The notes beneath the pieces are model-generated. The model had not been told where the DNA came from. It was given only the letters and a program-made list of their open reading frames with translations, and did not search any database. Shown piece by piece: positions 1-6,337 of a stretch of DNA of 34,628 nt. The stretch spans positions 1 to 34,628 of the forward strand of contig JALNZE010000026.1 of NCBI GenBank assembly GCA_023229465.1, written 5' to 3'. Each line of letters starts with the position of its first letter. The first letter of the stretch is position 1. The translations under genes were made by a program, and so were the position numbers. This DNA is from Chitinophagaceae bacterium. Its GTDB lineage: Bacteria > Bacteroidota > Bacteroidia > Chitinophagales > Chitinophagaceae.

Positions 1-32
1 CATAAATATTTTGACCGCTAAAATCCCGTAGT

Positions 33-278
33 TTAGTTGATTCGCTTTTCATATGTTTTCGTTTCTTTGAATTTAGCAAACTCAATTCGCGAATTCAAAC
101 ATATAAACTGCGCCGAATTTCCTGTTTGGCAGGACAATCTGCGAAGAATGAAAACCTCCTCTATTAACGTTGACTTGCCCGACTGACGTGGCCCAAATAA
201 CAGGATGGCTTTCCCTTTAAAGAGGTCTTTTTTAATGGTAGCTTCTAATATTCTTTGTATCATATTGTTAGCTTTCAA
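33..278 (-). pseudogene. Truncated AAA ATPase (DUF4143-type) interrupted by a 33-bp repeat
   Basis: The first 41 or so residues match the start of the ATP-binding AAA_14/DUF4143 ATPase family: a leader ending in LFKGKAILLFG, then the Walker A P-loop GPRQSGKST and TLIEE. Full-length members are roughly 380-400 residues, and here the frame stops after 81. From the P-loop helix onward the reading frame runs straight through repeat copy 1 (about 154 back to 108), so residues about 43-57 are translated repeat and not ATPase. The last 24 residues do not resemble the family. Walker B, sensor and DUF4143 regions are absent, so this should not be an active ATPase. Start is the ATG at 278; an internal Met at codon 6 is an alternative. 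I infer deletion or replacement at the repeat; the missing part is not visible in the window. Confidence 0.7.
111..143 (+). repeat. 33-bp dispersed repeat, copy 1
   Basis: The unit begins cgccgaatttcctg and ends acaatctgcg. It differs from copies 2 and 3 by one base (a instead of c at 131). Identity with copy 2 continues 11 bases to the right (gaatgaaaa end, to 154), and with copy 3 it extends a few bases to the left (aactg). The copy lies inside the broken ATPase frame. The middle contains the imperfect dyad tgtttggc-xggaca. Confidence 0.85.
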
Positions 279-669
279 TCCCTAAGTTATATAATAATAT
301 GGGATTACAATACTATATTATCATGATGAAATGGTATTTGCAGGGCGTTTTGCATGTTGTGTAGTATAGCCCTATTATTCCGGGCACACATCTAAAATCC
401 TATAACGGCATCTGCAGCCTCATCTGCATCTTTCTGAATAAAGTTTTTTTCTTAGCAGGTTGTTCTGCGGAGATATCTTCGAAGAGTACCTTCGCCGAAT
501 TTCCTGTTTGGCCGGACAATCTGCGAAGAATGAAAAAATAGTAGCAGATAAATTTTTTTTGTCCCCTGTAAAATTATCCATCTCATTACCCTAATCATCC
601 ATTTTATACTTTTTTGTGTCATTGCATCTTTGCACAGTCAATATCGACAAAACAATTAAAGTATAAAAA
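279..669. other. Gene-free accessory interval with repeat copy 2
   Basis: No convincing gene is present on either strand. The interval separates the divergent ATPase remnant and the AhpD-like gene. It contains repeat copy 2 near its centre. The part between the ATPase start and copy 2 is AT-rich and shows no recognisable protein relic. The part right of copy 2 is the upstream region of the 670 gene. It has a partial match (catctttg, 625-632) to the Bacteroidota -7 box TAnnTTTG but no well-placed -33 box, so I do not call a promoter. Confidence 0.5.
493..525 (+). repeat. 33-bp dispersed repeat, copy 2
   Basis: Same orientation as copies 1 and 3, and identical to copy 3 across the 33-bp core. 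It shares an 11-base right extension with copy 1 (to 536). In this copy the flanking bases create an outer stem, ttcgc at 491-495 with gcgaa at 523-527, around the central imperfect dyad, so a single-strand fold is possible. It marks the left side of the AhpD-like/DUF1348/AraC cassette. Confidence 0.85.
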
Positions 670-1221
670 ATGACACGTTTAAAAGCATTAAGTCCTGACG
701 AAGCAACTGGTAAAACAAAAGAATTATTTACGGCAATCGAAGGTAAATTGGGAATGGTTCCGAATATGATGAGAACAATGGGCAACTCATCAGCCTTTTT
801 AGAAGGCTACCTAAATTTAAGTGGTGCATTAGGTGCTGGCACATTGGGTACAAAAATTGGTGAACTAATTGCATTGACTGTTGCAGAAAGTAACACCTGC
901 AACTATTGTTTATCCGCACATACATACATTGGTGCCAATCTGGTAAGGGTTGATGCAGACACTTTAGAAGCTGCGAGAAACGCAAAGGCAGCCGATGCCA
1001 AGACAGATGCTGTATTGAAGTTTGCACAAATACTGGTAAGTAAAAGAGGGTTGGTAAATGATACAGATGTAAATGCAGTAAAAGTAGCAGGAATTACAGA
1101 AGGAGAAGTGGGAGAGATTATAGGCCATGTTGCTCTAAATATCCTCACCAACTATTTTAATAATACTGCTAATACAGCAATAGATTTTCCAGTGGTGGAG
1201 GCATATTCAACAGTAGTTTAA
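670..1221 (+). CDS. Carboxymuconolactone decarboxylase / AhpD-like family protein
   Basis: A 183-residue protein of the CMD/AhpD fold (alkylhydroperoxidase-like). The redox motif C77-N-Y-C80 with His84 (CxxCxxxH) sits in the middle of the chain, preceded by acidic residues (Glu65, Glu73), which matches the Cys-Cys-His/Glu arrangement of AhpD-type peroxidases. Pfam CMD helices would cover about 40-130. The family includes thiol-dependent peroxidase-like enzymes and many uncharacterised proteins, so the substrate cannot be named. No signal peptide is visible, so it is probably cytoplasmic. It is first in a same-strand set with the DUF1348 protein (68 bp downstream) and an AraC regulator, which suggests a stress- or compound-inducible unit. 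The cassette is bounded by repeat copies 2 and 3. Start ATG 670 is the only reasonable choice. Confidence 0.85.
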   Translation: MTRLKALSPDEATGKTKELFTAIEGKLGMVPNMMRTMGNSSAFLEGYLNLSGALGAGTLGTKIGELIALTVAESNTCNYCLSAHTYIGANLVRVDADTLEAARNAKAADAKTDAVLKFAQILVSKRGLVNDTDVNAVKVAGITEGEVGEIIGHVALNILTNYFNNTANTAIDFPVVEAYSTVV

Positions 1222-1289
1222 GAAAAATAATATTCCAAAAGGTAGTTGTGCCAACAAGCTCAGCTACCTTTATTAATAAATAAAAGCAG

Positions 1290-1703
1290 ATGGAAAATAA
1301 ACGATTGCCGGTTCCACCGTTTTCGATGGAAACTGCTTTGCAAAAAGTACAGGCTGCCGAAGACGCCTGGAATACAAAGGACCCGGAAAAAGTATGCCTG
1401 GCGTATACCATTGACACTGAATGGAGAAACAGGACAGATTTTATATACGGAAGGGAAGAAGTAAAGCAATTCCTAACTAAAAAATGGGAAAATGAGTTAG
1501 ACTACCGGCTTAAAAAAGAACTATGGGGGTTTCGGGAAAACAGGATGGCCGTGAGGTTTGAATATGAATGGCACAATGAAACAGGACAATGGTTCAGGAG
1601 TTATGGCAACGAACTTTGGGAGTTTGACAAAAACGGCTATATGCAAAAACGATTTGCCAGTATCAATGATTTACCAATTAACGAATCAGACCGGAAACTA
1701 TAA
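1290..1703 (+). CDS. DUF1348 / nuclear transport factor 2-like protein
   Basis: A 137-residue protein of the DUF1348 group within the NTF2/SnoaL-like fold. Typical features are the N-terminal PPF...AL.KVQAAEDAWNT segment, an acidic/aromatic core (TEWRNR, FIYGREEV, residues about 42-60), and the C-terminal RFASINDLPI-ESDRK signature (about 120-135). Members are usually about 150 residues; this one ends right after ESDRKL, so it lacks the usual last few residues. No catalytic function is established for the family. Its stop codon overlaps the AraC start by one base (TAATG at 1701-1705), so the two genes are translationally coupled. It lies downstream of the AhpD-like gene on the same strand. 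Confidence 0.85.
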   Translation: MENKRLPVPPFSMETALQKVQAAEDAWNTKDPEKVCLAYTIDTEWRNRTDFIYGREEVKQFLTKKWENELDYRLKKELWGFRENRMAVRFEYEWHNETGQWFRSYGNELWEFDKNGYMQKRFASINDLPINESDRKL

Positions 1704-2584
1704 TGACAACTCCAACTGCACTAACACTAGTGAATCCGCAAAACGGGAACCTTGCTTTCAAATTGTTTTCGTTTGGAGATGACAGCTATTTTAACCAATT
1801 GCAACGAAAAAATTATTATTCCCTGATTTGGATAACAGAGGGGAAAGGCAAAGTAAAGGCAGACTTTTCTGAATATGATTTTGAGCAAAAAACCTTGTTT
1901 GCTTTTTCGCCTTATCAGCCATTTATGCTTTCCGCCGAAAAAAGTTTAACCGGAACAGCTATACAATTTCATCCTGATTTTTATTGCATCCACATGCACC
2001 AGAAAGAGGTGGCTTGCAATGGTGTTTTATTCAATAATATTTATCAGCCACCATTTACATTTATTGACGATATTTCTTCATCCACGTTAAACTTGCTGAC
2101 AGGCCAAATGAAAACGGAAATGCAAAACCCTGCATTGGCACAGTATGAACTATTGGTTTCTTACCTGAAAATATTTTTAATAACTGCCTCAAGATTAAAA
2201 ATAGAACAACAACCGAAAGCCCAACTGTCCATTACGGGCTTTAAAGAACCTTTCGTTCTGCAAAAACTGAAAGATGCTATTGAAAAAGACTTTAAAACAA
2301 AACACTCTGCAAGTGATTATGCCTCGATGTTAAACATCTCGGCAAGGGCATTGGCAAAAATTACAAAAACACATTTTAATAAAACACTAACTAAATTAAT
2401 TTCAGAACGAATTATTATTGAAGCAAAACGTGAATTGTATTTAACCAATAAAGCTATTAAAGAAATCGCCTATGAATTAGGCTATGACGATGAATATTAT
2501 TTTAGCAGGTTTTTTAAAGCAAATGCCGATATCTCACCTCAAATGTATCGGGACACGGTTGGTTTTGGACGAGGCATTGCCTAG
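1703..2584 (+). CDS. AraC-family transcriptional regulator
   Basis: A 293-residue regulator with an N-terminal cupin-like sensor domain (about 20-160) and a C-terminal AraC double helix-turn-helix (about 195-290). The second HTH carries the family signature IKEIAYELGYDDEYYFSRFFK followed by SPQMYR. Such proteins bind DNA as dimers and respond to small ligands through the cupin domain; the ligand is unknown here. The start overlaps the stop of the DUF1348 gene (TAATG), placing it in the same operon, so it may autoregulate the three-gene unit. That is inference from context. The gene is AT-rich compared with the nuo region. The repeat-bearing intergenic stretch begins directly after its stop. 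Confidence 0.9.
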   Translation: MTTPTALTLVNPQNGNLAFKLFSFGDDSYFNQLQRKNYYSLIWITEGKGKVKADFSEYDFEQKTLFAFSPYQPFMLSAEKSLTGTAIQFHPDFYCIHMHQKEVACNGVLFNNIYQPPFTFIDDISSSTLNLLTGQMKTEMQNPALAQYELLVSYLKIFLITASRLKIEQQPKAQLSITGFKEPFVLQKLKDAIEKDFKTKHSASDYASMLNISARALAKITKTHFNKTLTKLISERIIIEAKRELYLTNKAIKEIAYELGYDDEYYFSRFFKANADISPQMYRDTVGFGRGIA

Positions 2585-2663
2585 CCAATATGGTTGATAG
2601 CCAGTAAGCCGACTACGGCACAATTAATTTTATTCCCCACAATGTCTTCCCCGGAGTTTCCCG

Positions 2664-2808
2664 ATAGAGGTTTCTGCGCTGCTCACATAGTCGGGTACTT
2701 TTATTACGAATAACGGTTACCATAGAAGTTCAGCAAATTACTAAAAACGGGAATCTTTACTTTTTCTCCGCCCACACCCTGTTATGCGGGAAGTGCAGAG
2801 ACCTCTAT
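2664..2808. repeat. Imperfect inverted repeat pair flanking an intergenic segment
   Basis: The arm atagaggtttctgc (2664-2677) is the reverse complement of gcagagacctctat (2795-2808) at 13 of 14 positions, separated by 117 bp. The right arm ends 12 bp before repeat copy 3. The enclosed segment includes the small palindrome taacGgtta at 2711-2719. It resembles the ends of a small non-coding element, but no target-site duplication is evident. Confidence 0.5.
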
Positions 2809-2820
2809 TGAGAGGAACTG

Positions 2821-2853
2821 CGCCGAATTTCCTGTTTGGCCGGACAATCTGCG
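2821..2853 (+). repeat. 33-bp dispersed repeat, copy 3
   Basis: Identical to copy 2 over the 33-bp core and in the same orientation, 2.3 kb downstream of it. The left flank aactg is shared with copy 1. The right flank differs: tataataaaagg instead of aagaatgaaaa. This fixes the right edge of the shared unit at about 2853 and marks the right side of the AhpD-like/DUF1348/AraC cassette. Confidence 0.85.
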
Positions 2854-3026
2854 TATAATAAAAGGTTTATTTACTGTTGGATGATTATTTGGCATTATGC
2901 CTGAAAAAAATGTAATTTTAAAAGGTATGCTTCATGCTTTCGCTACAGTGCAAACGCAAACAAACTAACAAGAAACGAGTAAAATAAATGGTAACAGTCA
3001 AATCAATGTAAACTAAAAAATAAACC

Positions 3027-3872
3027 ATGGAACAGCAACTCGAACAAATCCGCCAGCAGCAAAAAGAGTCGTGGAATAAATTTTCTGCCGGGTGGAAAAA
3101 ATGGGATGACCTGACTATGGATTTTTTACAACCAATGGGTAATGAGATCATACGCCTGCTCAATCCGAAAAATGATGAGGTAGTTCTGGATGTGGCGGCA
3201 GGAACGGGTGAACCGGGATTGACCATTGCCTCTATGTTGAATGGCGGAAAAGTTATTATTACCGACCTTGCAGAAGACATGCTTGAAATTGCCCGGGAGC
3301 ATGCAGCCAGGAGAGGAATTAAAAATATTGAAACCCTTGCCTGTGATGTTTGCGAGATGCCATTTGCCGATAACACATTTGACGCGATAAGTTGTCGTTT
3401 CGGTTTTATGTTCTTCCCAGACATGTTATTAGCGGCTAAAGAAATGGTGCGGGTTCTGAAACCCGGGGGAAGAATCGCTACCGCGGTTTGGGGTGTTCCT
3501 GAGAAAAATTTCTGGGTTACGGCTATCATGGAAACAATCAATAAAAACATGCAATTACCTGCTCCCCCGCCAGGTGCGCCTGGAATATTTCGCTGTGCCG
3601 GGGATGGCTTTATCTCCGATCTATTCTTACAGGCAGGTTTAAAAAATATTTCAGCAAAAGAAGTTAACGGAAAACTGAATTGCAAAACAACCGATGTTTA
3701 CTGGAACATGATGACTGAGATAGGCGCGCCTATTGTTGCAGCGCTCAATAAAGCTGATGAGGCGATGAAAGAAAAAATAAAAAAAGAAGTATACCAGGCG
3801 GTGAATCAAAAATATCCTGATGGGAATATTATGATTGACTCAAGCGCTAATGTGATTTATGGTGAAAAATAA
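3027..3872 (+). CDS. Class I SAM-dependent methyltransferase (UbiE/Methyltransf_11-like)
   Basis: A 281-residue cytoplasmic methyltransferase. SAM-binding motif I is VLDVAAGTGEPG (residues 53-64), an acidic residue ends the second strand (Asp80, IITD), CDVCEMPFAD (about 106-115) matches the motif II region, and VLKPGGR (143-149) is the typical post-II signature of UbiE/ubiquinone-biosynthesis-type enzymes. The substrate cannot be assigned; the neighbours do not belong to a quinone pathway. The ATG at 3027 lies 24 bases before no competing start and gives the normal length. It stands between two gene-poor stretches, so it may be transcribed alone. A further 26 in-frame codons follow its TAA stop and read like protein (see findings), but VIYGEK is a plausible natural end. 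Confidence 0.9.
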   Translation: MEQQLEQIRQQQKESWNKFSAGWKKWDDLTMDFLQPMGNEIIRLLNPKNDEVVLDVAAGTGEPGLTIASMLNGGKVIITDLAEDMLEIAREHAARRGIKNIETLACDVCEMPFADNTFDAISCRFGFMFFPDMLLAAKEMVRVLKPGGRIATAVWGVPEKNFWVTAIMETINKNMQLPAPPPGAPGIFRCAGDGFISDLFLQAGLKNISAKEVNGKLNCKTTDVYWNMMTEIGAPIVAALNKADEAMKEKIKKEVYQAVNQKYPDGNIMIDSSANVIYGEK

Positions 3873-4040
3873 TTTTTTCCTCGGAAGACCGATCTTGATA
3901 AGTGGATAAAAGAATTAATAGGCTATTCTCCCGGTGATAACTTTTACCAATAGGTATGATAATTATTAAGGTGTTGTGCTACAAACAATATCTTGCACTG
4001 CTGTTTTAATTTTTCTCTTCATTAAGATCTGAGTCTTTGT

Positions 4041-5234
4041 ATGAAACCCTGTTATGTTATAGATGCCGTAAGAACCCCTATTGGCCGCTATGGCGGCATA
4101 TTAAGTACTATCAGGCCGGATGATTTGCTGGCTACTGCCATTAGTTCTTTATTGCACCGCAATCCGGCAATTGATCCCAATGTAATTGAAGATGTAATTG
4201 CGGGCGCTGCCAACCAGGCCGGGGAAGATAACCGTAATGTGGCCAGAATGGCCGCACTGCTGGCGGGTTTGCCGCCAGGTGTTGGGGGTAATACCGTAAA
4301 CCGTTTATGTGCCAGCGGCTTACAGGCCATCATGGACGCGGCAAGGGCCATTATGTGTAATGAGGGAATGTTGTATATAGCCTGCGGAGTGGAAAGTATG
4401 ACGAGGGCTCCCTTTGTTACGGCTAAAACGGATCGTGCCTGGAGCAGGAAGGCGGAAACCTTTGATACCACCATGGGCTGGCGTTTTATCAATCCGAAAT
4501 TAGCCGAACAGTATTATCCTTTCAGTATGGGCGAAACGGCTGAGAATATTGCAAGGGAATGGAACATCAGCCGCGAAGAACAGGATGCTTTTGCCCTTGC
4601 TTCCCAACAAAAATATTTTGCGGCGCTGGAAGCAGGTAAATGGGAGGATGAAATGGCTGCCATTGAAATAATTCATGACCGGTTGATTACCTGGATCAAT
4701 ACAGATGAACATCCCCGACAGACATCTCTTGAAAAACTGGCAGCATTAAAACCGGCTTTCGTTGAAGATGGAACGGTAACTGCCGGTAATTCATCCGGTA
4801 TCAATGATGGGGCCGCGGCTGTATTACTGGCCAGTGAAGAAGCGGTTACATTGTTTAATCTCGAACCCATTGCAAAAATTGTAAGTATGGCCATTGCCGG
4901 TGTAGACCCTGCTATTATGGGCATTGGGCCGGTGCCTGCCTCGCAGAAAGCCTTACAAAGAGCGGGTTTGGCAGTGGCTGACCTGGGTTTGATAGAATTG
5001 AATGAAGCTTTCGCCTCTCAAAGTATTGCCTGTATAAAAGAACTGGCCCTGGACAGGAACACCGTAAATGTAAATGGCGGGGCCATTGCGCTCGGACATC
5101 CATTGGGCTGTAGCGGGGTAAGGATATCGACTACTTTATTGCATGAGATGAGAAGAGAAAATATAAAATACGGATTGGCTACGATGTGTGTTGGGGTTGG
5201 CCAGGGGGCCGCTATTATTTATGAAGGATGTTAA
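4041..5234 (+). CDS. Thiolase (3-oxoadipyl-CoA / acetyl-CoA acyltransferase type)
   Basis: A 397-residue degradative thiolase, which cleaves a 3-oxoacyl-CoA with CoA to give acetyl-CoA and a shortened acyl-CoA, or the reverse. The acyl-accepting Cys90 sits in NRLCASG. The C-terminal catalytic pair is present as GHPLGCSG (His353) and MCVGVGQG (Cys383), with an intact NEAFA loop near 320. Length and the ESMTRAPF and MGWRFINPKL segments resemble PcaF/PaaJ-type 3-oxoadipyl-CoA thiolases of aromatic-acid degradation. However, no other pca or paa gene is nearby, so a general acetyl-CoA C-acetyltransferase role is equally possible. Start ATG 4041 gives the normal N-terminus (YVIDAVRTPIG). It is a single gene on the plus strand, with a 168-bp upstream gap. 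Confidence 0.9.
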   Translation: MKPCYVIDAVRTPIGRYGGILSTIRPDDLLATAISSLLHRNPAIDPNVIEDVIAGAANQAGEDNRNVARMAALLAGLPPGVGGNTVNRLCASGLQAIMDAARAIMCNEGMLYIACGVESMTRAPFVTAKTDRAWSRKAETFDTTMGWRFINPKLAEQYYPFSMGETAENIAREWNISREEQDAFALASQQKYFAALEAGKWEDEMAAIEIIHDRLITWINTDEHPRQTSLEKLAALKPAFVEDGTVTAGNSSGINDGAAAVLLASEEAVTLFNLEPIAKIVSMAIAGVDPAIMGIGPVPASQKALQRAGLAVADLGLIELNEAFASQSIACIKELALDRNTVNVNGGAIALGHPLGCSGVRISTTLLHEMRRENIKYGLATMCVGVGQGAAIIYEGC

Positions 5235-5333
5235 TAGATGGTAACATTCACCTGCTTACCTAAGGTTTTTTTAAGGCTGCGGGAAGAGAGAATAGGATAA
5301 ATAATAGTATTTTAGACGACTAAAAATTGGCAT

Positions 5334-5747
5334 ATGAAAAAATGTATCCTGTTTTGTTGCTTGTCTTTTTCACTGGTTTCCCTGGCCCAGGCACAACAAA
5401 CACCTCCGAAAGATTCAACCTTACAACAATTTGTTGGCAAATACAAGTTCCCGGATGGGAGTGTAGTTACTGAAGTAACCGTAGAAATTGAAGACACCGT
5501 TTTAACAATGACTTCTTCTGCAGGTACTTCTTTGCTTGAAAAACAAACAGAGGATCTCTACACGATTGTTCAGTATCAGGGTACGGCAAAATTTAACAGG
5601 GATGCCAATAAGAAAATCATTGGTGTAAGCATTGTTGCGATGGGATATGAACTGGAAGGAACCAAAGAGCAGCCTGCTACGGTAACCAACACATTGGCCT
5701 ATAAGTACCGGGCTTCCCAATCGGTTTATTTAGCTAAAGCGCGTTGA
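5334..5747 (+). CDS. Small secreted protein, DUF3471-like
   Basis: A 137-residue protein with a clear Sec signal peptide: MKK, a hydrophobic stretch, then SLAQAQQ with likely cleavage near residue 20. The mature part (about 30-110) looks like the small beta-rich DUF3471-type domain found in Bacteroidota exported proteins: a QQFVGKYKFPDG start and alternating short strands ending in a MGYELEGTK turn. No catalytic residues are recognisable and no function is established. It is probably periplasmic. It is followed by a strong terminator and stands alone between the thiolase and the convergent lipoprotein gene. Confidence 0.75.
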   Translation: MKKCILFCCLSFSLVSLAQAQQTPPKDSTLQQFVGKYKFPDGSVVTEVTVEIEDTVLTMTSSAGTSLLEKQTEDLYTIVQYQGTAKFNRDANKKIIGVSIVAMGYELEGTKEQPATVTNTLAYKYRASQSVYLAKAR

Positions 5748-5773
5748 TTCGATTGCCTGGATCATAACACAGG

Positions 5774-5799
5774 AGCCGGAATGTATCCCGGCTTTTTTT
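5774..5799 (+). terminator. Rho-independent terminator of the small secreted protein gene
   Basis: A perfect 6-bp stem, agccgg at 5774-5779 with ccggct at 5788-5793, has an 8-nt loop and is followed by a T run to 5799. It lies 27 bp after the 5747 stop. The T run touches the end of the convergent minus-strand lipoprotein gene. There is no T tract in the other direction. Confidence 0.85.
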
Positions 5800-6286
5800 A
5801 TTGGTAATAGGTCTCATCTAAATGAAACAGGCCATCTTCTTTTTTCCAGTACCAGAATTTCTTTTTATACACACAGTAATGGCGGCCCCATGAAGTTTTA
5901 GAAGCCAGATGGTCCGGAACAAATAAAACCCTGGGGGGTACAATTTTAAAACGATAAATAAGGTTCTTACGCTGCGCAGGTGTGAATGACCGGGTTATTT
6001 TACTGTAATCAACTTTGTCAGCCATCGAAGCCGGCAGCTTATCTCTTGATGTAATGATGGTACCCGTTTCGTCTATAACAATCATGGGCTTTGCCAACAC
6101 GATCATTGCCGTTGGCGGTTCCTCCGGTACAATCATTACCGAAGAAGCAGGTTTTGTAGCTGCTTGATTAGTTGCAGAAACAACACCAGAACCTCCGGAT
6201 GATTTAGTACCCGAAGGCTGTAATTTTTTACTGCAGGATGTTAAGGCCATTAACACAATCACCGCAAAAAACAATGCTCTCCTCAT
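5798..6286 (-). CDS. Hypothetical lipoprotein
   Basis: A 162-residue protein with a lipoprotein signal peptide: MRR, a hydrophobic core and the lipobox LTSC with Cys18. A low-complexity Ser/Gly/Ala linker follows (about 22-50). The rest has no domain I recognise; the C-terminal 60 residues are rich in Lys, Trp and Tyr (WGRHYCVYKKKFWYWKK). It is likely anchored to the membrane and facing the periplasm. It lies 51 bp downstream of hisS on the same strand and may be cotranscribed with it. Its stop overlaps the T run of the opposing terminator. Confidence 0.7.
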   Translation of the reverse strand: MRRALFFAVIVLMALTSCSKKLQPSGTKSSGGSGVVSATNQAATKPASSVMIVPEEPPTAMIVLAKPMIVIDETGTIITSRDKLPASMADKVDYSKITRSFTPAQRKNLIYRFKIVPPRVLFVPDHLASKTSWGRHYCVYKKKFWYWKKEDGLFHLDETYYQ

Positions 6287-6337
6287 GTTACCTCTTTATT
6301 TGTAGCGGTAACTGAAAAAACTGTGCCAGGAACTTAT

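Larger units (their letters stand above)
2585..3026. other. Gene-free interval with inverted repeat and repeat copy 3
   Basis: No supported gene is present. The left part carries an imperfect inverted pair, 2664-2677 with 2795-2808 (13 of 14 positions pair), and a small hairpin ccTCT-attg-AGAgg at 2802-2815. Repeat copy 3 follows at 2821-2853. The remainder is AT-rich leader of the methyltransferase gene. A 23-codon ATG frame at 2897-2968 exists but has no support. Confidence 0.5.

Noticed and set aside
591..785. Minus-strand frame over the start of the AhpD-like gene
   Set aside because: Antisense shadow of the AhpD-like coding sequence and its leader.
2821..2853. Integron attC site
   Set aside because: A folded structure is conceivable, but no GTTRRRY/RYYYAAC core pair of the right form is found and no integrase is in the window.
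2897..2968. 23-codon ATG frame between repeat copy 3 and the methyltransferase
   Set aside because: Too short, with no recognisable domain or start signal; likely chance in AT-rich DNA.
2918..3685. 255-codon minus-strand frame opposite the methyltransferase
   Set aside because: Long but antisense to a gene with clear SAM motifs; its own translation has no recognisable domain.
3870..3953. Stop-codon readthrough of the methyltransferase
   Set aside because: No readthrough context or structure is visible and the protein is already full length; kept only as a possible gene relic.
5236..5275. Terminator after the thiolase gene
   Set aside because: ggtaa/ttacc can pair and a T run follows, but the stem is only 5 bp with a long loop and the T run is displaced.
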